This document shows positions 23,432-32,200 of a DNA stretch of 64,000 nucleotides, in pieces. The notes under the pieces were generated by a model. The model was not told where the DNA came from. It saw only the letters and a list, made by a program, of their open reading frames with translations, and searched no databases. The position numbers and the translations under genes are program-made. Every line of letters begins with the position of its first letter. Position 1 is the stretch's first letter. The DNA comes from Yponomeuta sedellus (Eukaryota; Arthropoda; Insecta; Lepidoptera; Yponomeutidae), in the NCBI GenBank assembly GCA_934045075.1, contig OW203726.1, positions 8,392,860-8,456,859 of the forward strand. The letters run 5' to 3'.

Positions 23432-26272
23432 CTAAATTACGTATCTTTCTATTATGTGAGCTTTTAATTGCAGCTTAAATGTTGGCAGTGATTCCGAATC
23501 TTTTATACAGTTTGGTAGCTTGTTAAACAGTTGTGCTCCTTCAAAAAGAATTGACCTTTTTCCGAGTTCGGTTCGTGGTGCAAAGAGTTGTAAATGATTT
23601 TTAGTGCGAGTCTGATACTTGTGGTGCTTTGCCTTAAATTCTATGCTACATTGTATCATTTTATGAGTAATTTTGTAAATAAGAAGACAGGTTTGATAAA
23701 TGTACAATTGTTTTATATTCATGAGCTTCGTGTTTTTATAAATTGTTCTTGTAGGCGTAAGAAAATCATAACAAAAAAGTACTTTTATAAGTTTATTTTG
23801 AGCTATTTGTAAGTTTCTAATATGTGTGCCGGCCGCCGAGCCCCATATCTCTATAAGGTATTCAATATGAGGTTTTACGAGGGAATTATAAATGGTATAT
23901 CGGACGCGCGCTGGTAAGCAGCCAGTTACACCACGCAACAAGCCTGTGAGAGATTTGAGTTTTGATATAATTCGCTCAATATGTGCCTTCCAAGTGAGTT
24001 TAGGGTCCAGTAAAAGACCAAGATATTTTTCTTGACTCGATTTGCCTAAGACTTCACCATTTATCATCAGGGGATCATAATCGGGAATTTTCTTGTTTTT
24101 GGCTGAAAAAATCATATAAGATGTTTTAGACGTGTTTATAGTCAGGAGATTGTATTTAAACCATTCTGATAGTTTATTTAGGTCAGCTTGTGCTTTTTTA
24201 ATAATTTGTTTGATACTTTGTCCATAATAAAACAGACAAGTATCGTCTGCGTACAATGTGATAGAGCCATGGAGTCCCACCTCACAGATATTGTTCACAT
24301 AGATTAGAAAAAGGAGCGGCCCTAGGATCGACCTCTGTGGGACACCACAAGTAATGTTTCGGGGATAACTTTCAATGTTTCCTATCTTAACCTTTTGTTG
24401 TCTGTTTGTTAAGTATGATTCAAACATTTGGTGAGCTTTTCCGGTAACTCCGACGCTTTTTAATTTTTCTAGTAGTAATGTATGACTTACGGTATCGAAC
24501 GCCTTTTTGAGATCTATAAAAATACCTAATACTATCTTCTTCTTATCTATGTTTATTCTAATATCAGTTACTAAGTCTACTGTGGCTGACAAAGTATTCG
24601 ATTTTGGGCGAAAACCATACTGGCGGTCAAACAAAATACGATTAGTAGATAAGTGTGATTCGAGTCGGTTGTGCAAGACTTTTTCTAGAATTTTAGACAT
24701 AACTGGTAGCACTGATACTGGGCGGTAATCACCAGGTGAAGTTGTACTTCCTGATTTAAAAATGGGTGTTACTTTGGCTAATTTCATGCTATCAGGAAAG
24801 TTTCCATCCCTAATACATTTGTTCAGGCTCCTCGTTATGGGTGACACAATTAGGTTTTTAATGCATTTTATACTCTTTGTGTTGATCTTATCAATTCCTG
24901 CACTCGTATTAGGGTCTAGTTTATCAATGATTTTACTAATCTCTAAGTCTTGACATTCTGTGATTTCAAAGAGCTCTGTGTTGTTAGGATGTTTGCTAGT
25001 TATATTGACTGTGGTATTATGATATTCAAGTGGTATTTTATTAGCTAAATCTGGGCCTACAGTAGAAAAGAAGGTATTAAAGCACTCACAGACCTCGCGT
25101 TCTTCGGTAACTAAGTCGTTGTTGGCCGTTATAAGTTTTGAAGGAACACTACTGGTTTTATTTTTGTTATGACACAGTCTATTTATTAGATTCCACATTT
25201 TTTTTGGCTTGCTTCTACATTTCGTAAATTCTGAATGATAGTAGTTGTTTTTAGTCCTTTTTATTGTAATAGTTACTCGATTTCTTTGTTTTGCTAGTTC
25301 TGCTTTCAGTTTCTTATTCCGAGGTTCTTGCTTTGCTTTCTGCCATAAATAGTCTCTCTCTCTTATTTCATTCAACACTCTTTTGTCTATCCACTCTTCT
25401 TGTGGTTTATTCACATATTTATTTTTGGATATCTTACTGTCGTAAATGGTTTCTTTGATAAGTTTCTCTAATTTGCTGTAGTCATAGTCAGTATTTTCAA
25501 GGTTAAGTTCTTGTACATTTTTGTATAGCTTAGGGTAGTCAGTGGCTTCGTATATAATTGTTTGTTTTGGTTCATGCTTTATCTTCTTCATTTCACAGTA
25601 GAGCTGCTTATGATCTGACATGTTCGATTCAATTATGGATACTACGAAATTATTTCCTTTTATGTTTGTGCTTATATGATCTAGGATAGTTTTGCTTGTA
25701 GATGTTTCCCGGGTACAGAATTTTTCATTGACCTTGTTTAGTAATCTGTATCCATTTTCTTTTAACATGCTTTTATATTTTTGTGCATTTTTATTCTTAC
25801 TTAGCAGATCGATGTTAAAATCTCCGAAAATGACAGCTCTTCGCCGGTGGTGTAATTGTTCTTCGTAGACTTCAAGGAACTCAGGTATATGTTTGTCGTC
25901 TGGTTTGTATACTAACCCAATGTCGAGTGCGTACTTTTTTATGTTTATCCATATATACTGATTGCCATCAATGTACTTTTCCTCAGTTAGATCATGTTTT
26001 AGGCTGTCATGTATAAAAATTGAGACACCTCCGCCAAGTTTGTCTGTTCTATAGTTATAGTGATGAGTAAAGTTCTGTATATGTAATTGTTTGGCTTCGT
26101 CCTCAGACTTGATCCATGTTTCAGTGAGTAAAATTACGTTTATTTTATTCTGCATTGCTTTTAAGATACATTTTATCTCATCAAGTCTTCCGGTCTTAAC
26201 GATACTGCGTACGTTGGCATAAAAGAATTTTAGTGATGTTGCTGATAAGTTGATGTCTTCATGATTTTGCAC
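23432..26272 (-). CDS. CR1-like LINE ORF2: endonuclease and reverse transcriptase
   Basis: The 946-residue open frame makes the nicking and reverse-transcription enzyme of a LINE. The APE-type endonuclease fills about 13-230: N20 (FYANVRS), E51 (LLTETWI), D151 and N153 (FGDFNID), D220/H221 (SDH). The RT lies at about 440-760: FRPKSNT, the catalytic FIDLKKAFDTV (D587), LYADDTC (D676 and D677). The C terminus has a CR1-type RLGKRS-like helical region. There is no RNase H. Frame and catalytic residues are intact, except that the RT loop normally read as QGS is QRS here (AGG for GGG), which may impair activity. The start is the first ATG after the 56-base gap from ORF1. Confidence 0.9.
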   Translation of the reverse strand: MQNHEDINLSATSLKFFYANVRSIVKTGRLDEIKCILKAMQNKINVILLTETWIKSEDEAKQLHIQNFTHHYNYRTDKLGGGVSIFIHDSLKHDLTEEKYIDGNQYIWINIKKYALDIGLVYKPDDKHIPEFLEVYEEQLHHRRRAVIFGDFNIDLLSKNKNAQKYKSMLKENGYRLLNKVNEKFCTRETSTSKTILDHISTNIKGNNFVVSIIESNMSDHKQLYCEMKKIKHEPKQTIIYEATDYPKLYKNVQELNLENTDYDYSKLEKLIKETIYDSKISKNKYVNKPQEEWIDKRVLNEIRERDYLWQKAKQEPRNKKLKAELAKQRNRVTITIKRTKNNYYHSEFTKCRSKPKKMWNLINRLCHNKNKTSSVPSKLITANNDLVTEEREVCECFNTFFSTVGPDLANKIPLEYHNTTVNITSKHPNNTELFEITECQDLEISKIIDKLDPNTSAGIDKINTKSIKCIKNLIVSPITRSLNKCIRDGNFPDSMKLAKVTPIFKSGSTTSPGDYRPVSVLPVMSKILEKVLHNRLESHLSTNRILFDRQYGFRPKSNTLSATVDLVTDIRINIDKKKIVLGIFIDLKKAFDTVSHTLLLEKLKSVGVTGKAHQMFESYLTNRQQKVKIGNIESYPRNITCGVPQRSILGPLLFLIYVNNICEVGLHGSITLYADDTCLFYYGQSIKQIIKKAQADLNKLSEWFKYNLLTINTSKTSYMIFSAKNKKIPDYDPLMINGEVLGKSSQEKYLGLLLDPKLTWKAHIERIISKLKSLTGLLRGVTGCLPARVRYTIYNSLVKPHIEYLIEIWGSAAGTHIRNLQIAQNKLIKVLFCYDFLTPTRTIYKNTKLMNIKQLYIYQTCLLIYKITHKMIQCSIEFKAKHHKYQTRTKNHLQLFAPRTELGKRSILFEGAQLFNKLPNCIKDSESLPTFKLQLKAHIIERYVI

Positions 26273-26328
26273 AACTTGGTGTAGAATATCGCTCGACTCT
26301 TCACTAAGTATGGGTGGATGTGCCGGTT

Positions 26329-27213
26329 TTAGTTTTTTGGTTCTTCTGCTATAATCTTGGGTGTGCCACCGATATATTTGATACGAAGGTGCATTTCACC
26401 ATTTCTTTCTCGCTGTTGGAGCTCATTTCTTAATTCGCTGAGGTATTGTTTTTGCATTGGGGTTTCGTCACAGGCAATTTTGACACTGGCTGGTACTTTG
26501 TGTCTGTTGCGCAATATTTCAACTGCTACTTCTTTTGACGTAAAGATTACCTTTAAAGGACGTGTCTTTTTCGGGTTGTATTTCCCAAGGCGAATAAGCT
26601 TCACTGGATCTTCGCAGTTGTCATTCAGTGCTTTCAATATTTTTCGTACTTCTGTTTTGTCATGATCTCGGCGTTGGGTAGTTATATTGTTATTTGGTTC
26701 ATCAATACCCATTATTATAAGGTTTTTTTGCCTGCGACAACGGTCTTGAAATTCAGAGACCATGTTTTCGTACTGACTGAAGCTTGGCTTTACTTCTATT
26801 TCACTCTCTGCTTGAGGTTTTACATTAACCATCCCATTTTCCAGTGATTTAATTTTTTCCTCCAATTTTTTATTCTCTTTTTTGAGTTCTACTACGTCTT
26901 CCTTGAGTTTATTATGTTCCAGTAGAAGGCTTTCATTGGATTGCTTGATTTCTGTTATCTGTTCCTTAATCGTAGACATATCTTCATGAAGTAGATCCAA
27001 CTTTCCGTTTTGTTCTTTAAATAACTCTTTGAAAGCCTCAAACAACTCAGTCCGAAAAGAATTAAAGGTATCTTTCATATCGGAATCAGTATCCGGTTGT
27101 TTGCGTTTTCGCATGGAAGATTGGGGCATCGTACTTACAGTTTGCACCAAGTTGCTGAGGTCAGGCTCTGAAAATGCCATATTTTTGCTGGGAGGCGATC
27201 TTTGTAAATTCAT
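26329..27213 (-). CDS. CR1-like LINE ORF1: coiled-coil nucleic-acid-binding protein
   Basis: It is the partner protein that coats LINE RNA. The frame is open from 27258, but MNLQRSPPSKN at 27213 is the better start because this opening recurs in insect CR1-like ORF1s; that gives 294 residues. A basic patch (MRKRKQPDTDSD) is followed by a long heptad-rich coiled coil (about residues 55-130, EQITEIKQSNESLLLEHNKL and onward). After it comes a globular region starting RRQKNLIIMGIDEP. That region has VRKILKAL and a Lys/Arg-rich LGKYNPKKTRPLKVIF segment, resembling the RRM/L1-ORF1-type C-terminal fold. No CCHC zinc knuckles. Uninterrupted. Confidence 0.85.
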   Translation of the reverse strand: MNLQRSPPSKNMAFSEPDLSNLVQTVSTMPQSSMRKRKQPDTDSDMKDTFNSFRTELFEAFKELFKEQNGKLDLLHEDMSTIKEQITEIKQSNESLLLEHNKLKEDVVELKKENKKLEEKIKSLENGMVNVKPQAESEIEVKPSFSQYENMVSEFQDRCRRQKNLIIMGIDEPNNNITTQRRDHDKTEVRKILKALNDNCEDPVKLIRLGKYNPKKTRPLKVIFTSKEVAVEILRNRHKVPASVKIACDETPMQKQYLSELRNELQQRERNGEMHLRIKYIGGTPKIIAEEPKN

Positions 27214-27530
27214 AGCGCCGTATTTGTTATCAAAAACACGAGCTAAAAACAGTAACACAACAAAGTTTGGCTTCGCACACTAATAAATGCCCATCGATCG
27301 CCGCCGGTTATCGCGGCTGTGAGAAGAACGTCGTAAGCGCCATGAAATCCGTGTCGCTTACGCGTTTTTATGAGACACTTCACTGTTGATCGCTGTAGGT
27401 AGATTCTAGTTCGATTTAGTTGACTATTTCCACCAAAATCCTTTGGTACAGTTTATTAGGGCACTGTTTATTACTATCACTCCACTAAAAACGTTTAGTT
27501 CTAGCTCACAACACAAACTCGTCCATAAAA

Positions 27531-27873
27531 AACAAGTATTTACACTTCTAAGCTAATTAATTTCTCAGGAGCGTTTGACTGACGTGTTGCACACTTAGTT
27601 CGCGCGGTCGGTCGGATGGATGTATAGGATGATGTGCCGTCGACTTTACTATTAGTATTAGGACTTCTAGTGCCAATGTTATCAAGTTGAAAATCACCCG
27701 TTGTATTGCATTCAATGAAAACATTTTTGGTGTTAGCCATTTCTGAATCTGTGCTACTACTTATACTTAGAAATTTTATTCCGTACAATTCAGAAAGCTA
27801 TAATTTCTTGAGTTTTGTAGGTAAGACATAAATTAATATCTACCATTTTATTTCTTATTGGCCTCAAATGGGT
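27531..27873. other. Unassigned; 65-codon minus ORF
   Basis: A minus-strand ORF (MANTKNVFIECNTTGDFQ..., 27737-27540) lies above the LINE. It could be the LINE 5' UTR or unrelated DNA. Nothing recognised. Confidence 0.35.
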
Positions 27874-28118
27874 CAAATAAATAAATATTCATTGACATAT
27901 TACACCGATCTCGTTAGCCCCATACTAAGTACAAATAAATGACTGGTGTTACAGGTGCTAACTGGACGATAGATTTAATACAATAAATACATAGATAACA
28001 TCCAAGACCCGAGACAAACTAGAAAAGTTCGTTTCCTAGTTTGACCCGGCCGGGGATCGAACCCTAGACCTTCGGTTTTACAGTCAGCGTGCCAAACCGC
28101 TGCGCCACCGAGGTCGTC
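27874..28118 (-). mobile_element. tRNA-derived SINE, nearly full length
   Basis: On the minus strand it starts with a tRNA-like head: GGTGGCGCAGCGGTTTGGC (A box) and GGGTTCGATCCCCGG (B box). The body AACTAGGAAACGAACTTTTC then GTCTTGGATGTTATC follows, ending in an ATTTATTTATTT tail. A 5'-truncated copy lies at 57925-58110. Confidence 0.8.
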
Positions 28119-29190
28119 AAAATAATTCCCTTTTTCAGTGGAGAGCTTTCATGATAATAACTTCCACACAAGTTCACAAAACACAATCAATTAGTAGCAA
28201 CACTTATGAAATGTCAGAATTCTACGGCATAAAAAATCTGAGTTTAGTTTAGGTGGTTCATTAATAAACACTGCTGGTTTTTCTAAATAATATTTTCTCG
28301 AGATTCCATATTAATCATTTTCACTGTCATGTTTGGTCATTATAACTCAACATTATCTTGACTATTCTTGATTATGTTAGAGTCCACCTCACTTAATAAC
28401 TTGTCGCCCCGGATCGAGAACGGGAACTTTTAGATGGTAGGAAGTTGTCATGCCGCTATGTTCCATTGTCACAGTTGGCAACGATATTACGGTACCTAAA
28501 TGTTGAACATTTTTTATATTGCCTATAAACGTCCCACTGCAGGGTACAGATCTTCTCTCAGAGAGAGAGTATGAGCACATATAAGCATACTTTTAAATGT
28601 AGGTATACACAGATTTTTCGTATATGTTTTGTACCTAATTTATTTACAGGTTCCTTGGGTAGCTATACAAGAATATACATTTAAAAAACCTGTCTGACAG
28701 GAAGGATTCAAAATCTTAATGAGAATCTTGGTGAATACAATACCATACTTTGATATGAGGTTAAGTAGAATAAGAGGAGTCGTTAGTCGTCCATAGCCCT
28801 AAAAGCTATAAAGCTCTGCTTTAAAGTATGAATCGTTGTTTTTGTAATAATGTCTCACACATGAAGCTGGCTGTTCATAAAACTCTCCATCATTAACAAA
28901 AAAGCACAAAAAGCATCATTAACAAAAAAGCACTTGTAATTTTTTTAAGCTCTTTTAGAGTTTGTGCATTATTTTCGGCCACCCTATTCTTATAACACAA
29001 ACAAGCCTTGGTCAGTGAGAGCGACCCTGCCGCATTTACTATGCTGAAACTAAACCTACGCAACGTGACATTGTAGAGCAAGAGCTGCGTACTCGCCGCC
29101 CGCCGGTCGAATATTGAAAAATATTGATTCATAGCTGACCGCAACAACGGCAGGCAAATTCACGATTGTACCTATTATTTCTTAGATAAC
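28119..29190. other. Intergenic repeats upstream of the cuticle gene
   Basis: 28517-28590 matches the AACGTCCCACTGCAGGG-type relic. 28887-28932 contains a 20-base unit CATTAACAAAAAAGCAC-like duplicated in tandem. No gene seen. Confidence 0.5.
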
Positions 29191-29196
29191 TGGAGG

Positions 29197-29232
29197 TATA
29201 AAACCGTGAGCCTTGTGCCTCCGAAGTCAGTT
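29197..29232 (+). promoter_or_regulatory. Core promoter of the cuticular protein gene
   Basis: TATAAAA at 29197-29203 lies 30 bases before TCAGTT at 29227-29232, the arthropod initiator. This predicts a start at A29229 and a 67-base 5' UTR. Spacing is canonical. Confidence 0.8.
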
Positions 29233-29295
29233 CCGCAGGCATCATTGAGGGAAGCTCTCGGGTTCGGTTCAGTCCATTCCAGTCAGATTTTAATA

Positions 29296-32200
29296 ATGGC
29301 ATTTGTTTACAAGGTAAGTTTTGTTAATTCGATACATATGAAGTTTCTTTTACTTAGCGTATCGATGTCAAACGGGGTTCGCGGTCGTAGTAAGAGGTTT
29401 TGCCAATCAGCTGAGCAGCTCGCTTATAGTGTTATCGAAGATTCGGCAGATGTACAGGCTCATCATGTCGAGCTACTTATATTTCTATCAACCCTCTGAT
29501 TCATAATTTTGCCGATCTTGGTTTAGGTAAGGATGTTGCTGTACCTCGGTATCTACAAAAGGAGATTCGAAAAACTGTTTCATAATTATGAGGGTCGTAA
29601 TAAATTCATAGGCACATTTCCTAAAACTTAATTGTCCGAGTGATATTCAGCCAGTCAGTATTTATTATTATTTGTTTATCACAGTTTTATAGTTATGCAA
29701 GGTATAACGAATGTTTCACTATGGGGACAACTTCAAAATTACAATAAAATATTAGCTATTTCATAGTAAAGTTTCAGTGAAAAATTACTTACTGATATTT
29801 TTCGCGATTTCCAAGTTGTCTTTATCTAGGAGTGGCGTACGTTTCATCCAAAGGTACCATTTCTGAAAAATCAACAACGAGTCAACGTTTTTTTGCATAA
29901 TTATGATGCATATGTTAGTTGCCTGTAAATGGCTATTTATTATTATATTTTTTATGTGGCGTGGATTGTGTCCTACTGCTGGGTAAAGGCCTCCCCTTTC
30001 GTCCACTTCACCCTGTTCCACTGCTCCCTGTTCATGGCCACCTTCTGCCAGCCGGGTAAAAAGGCCGTGAGTTCGTCCCACCATCTTCGCTGGGGTCGGC
30101 CACATTTGCGATATCCGTCGCGTGGAACTCAGTCATCGACGATTTTGGCCCACATGGCTGGGCCCATACGGCTGACGTGGCCCGCTAAATTCCACTTATA
30201 AGTACTTATTGAGGTAGTTACTTATTAAGTGCTATATTTTTTCGAAATATCACGGTTTACATAATTCGCACTTTCCTACGTGATCTACCAATGTAAAAGT
30301 ATCATAAAAGTAATTTAAAGTGTTTACTTAGGTAATCATAGGACAATGATTAAATTACCGTATATAATGTAACAATGACCCCAGGTCTTGGATGTTTACA
30401 TGTTTGTAATGTCGTTGTTTCTGGTTCCCACGACACAGGGTATCCTAGTGTGGGGCCAGAAGCAATGTATGTGCCTGTATGTAAATGTTATGTTATGTTA
30501 TGACCACTTACATGAACCACATACAGTTTTAATCATTGCTTATCTCTAAAAAGGCGCCACTACAAAGCAGGGAAACCGCAATAAATCTTTAATTTTATTT
30601 TACCCAAAGTGTACAAAAGTGGTTAAGTGGTGTCACACAAACGCAATATTAAACGTATTTTATAACACAGTATAAAAGACAAGTACAACATAAATAACGT
30701 TTTGGTTTTGGTTTCTAAATATTCAGTATTCAGAGTATATACTGGACTAAAAAACAATTAACCTTAACCTATTAACTTTAGTAGGCGTGATCGTTGCAAA
30801 GACGAACCGTTTTATAAGACCGTTTTGTGTTCCGCGACGAAAGGACCGTTTTACGTTTCATTATAAAGCAGTGCCAGAGACTCTAAAGCAGTGCCAGCGT
30901 TTGTTCGTCGCGAGACCAGTCCTTAGATTGTTTGATGCGGATATGTCCTTTAGTGCTATATTAATAGAGCCTAGAACGTAATGAGATCATTGCGACGTCG
31001 TCGTCGGCTCCTTGCTCGTTCCGTTCGTTTTAGTCTGTGATACAATAAAGTAATCTTTATGTCTATGACTATACAGTCGAATATCGTGTAAAACAACTTA
31101 TTTTTTCCGATGTTTCGTGATTTCGTCTCGTTCGCACTCGTTTGACCGTCCTCTGCGCCTTGCTCGTTCGCATACAATGAAACCAGTTGCGAACGAGGAC
31201 CGTTTCGAGGACCTGTTTTTGTTCCAGAAAAAACGGTTGCGTTTCGTCGTCGAAAAATCGGACAACGACCCACTCCTAAACTTTAGTAACACATATCTAC
31301 GTATAAAGTATGTAGGTAGAGGCATGCGTGGTTTTCGGGTCGGACATTGGTTTTTCAACATTCTGTGTAAGTAGTTAATGACCAATAGCAACGTCTAAAT
31401 GCATTTTTCAGACTTTCAGTAAGTCACACTTATTCCAATTGGTACCGCAGCTTATTATTATTATTGAAATTCTTTATTGCACTACTTGAAAAAATTAAAA
31501 AGTACAAAGGCGAACTTAATGCTAACAGCATTGCTGAACTACAAATATAATAGGGTAGTGCTTGCATGAATATAATAAACACATACATAATAAGATTACA
31601 ATAAATTTGAACCAAAATTCTACTGTAATATCTTACTTTTTTGAAAATTTTTAGGGATTAGTACCGAGGAGTTTTTAGAAAACAATCATCGTGTGTTTTT
31701 TTGGTATTATCTTATATTCATAAAAACTACTTGCAAACTTTAAGCTTTAACCCGTGGCTACGTCTGCGTTAGAAATGATTCCACAGAGCCGCATTACCTA
31801 GTATCTTTGAATTGAGATATAAGATATCTAGTATTCATAAGATATATAAGTCTCAATACAGATCTATGTCTATCTGTACGCCAATTTTCACGTATTTATA
31901 TGAAATTTACATGAAATTACACGGATTTCCGTTCAGCCGTTATTGCGAGATTAAAACGTCTTCACGAACTTTCACATTTATTATGTTTATAATATTAAAG
32001 TAGGATTATGTATGACGGTTCGTCCAATGCGGTCTCAGTTGCCCTTTTTGGCAGTTTAGACACGCCACGGGCTAAAATGTTTTTATATATTTTTCTTTGT
32101 TGTGCATTTCGTTTTCTTTCTGCTGTTGTTCATATTAGGTCAGTTATCTGTTGATTTTGTGACGAGTCTCGTTGTTATAAAAAACTTTTTTTTTCTATAT

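Larger units (their letters stand above)
23280..27530 (-). mobile_element. CR1-like non-LTR retrotransposon
   Basis: Two long ORFs (ORF1 27213-26329, ORF2 26272-23432) lie in order on the minus strand with a 56-base gap. A 5' UTR of unclear length lies above 27213. A 3' end without a long poly-A finishes near 23280 in a TTAGGTTTAAGTATTTATT-like tail. The layout (coiled-coil ORF1 with a nucleic-acid-binding C-terminal part, APE-EN plus RT, no RNase H) fits the CR1/L2/Daphne side of the Jockey superfamily. Boundaries are approximate, as no target duplication was found. Confidence 0.75.

Noticed and set aside
30787..31391. Overlapping Arg/Lys-rich frames as a gene
   Set aside because: Charged composition from CGT/CGA-rich sequence, open on both strands at once, no domain and no splice logic. 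It lies in an intron of the cuticle gene.
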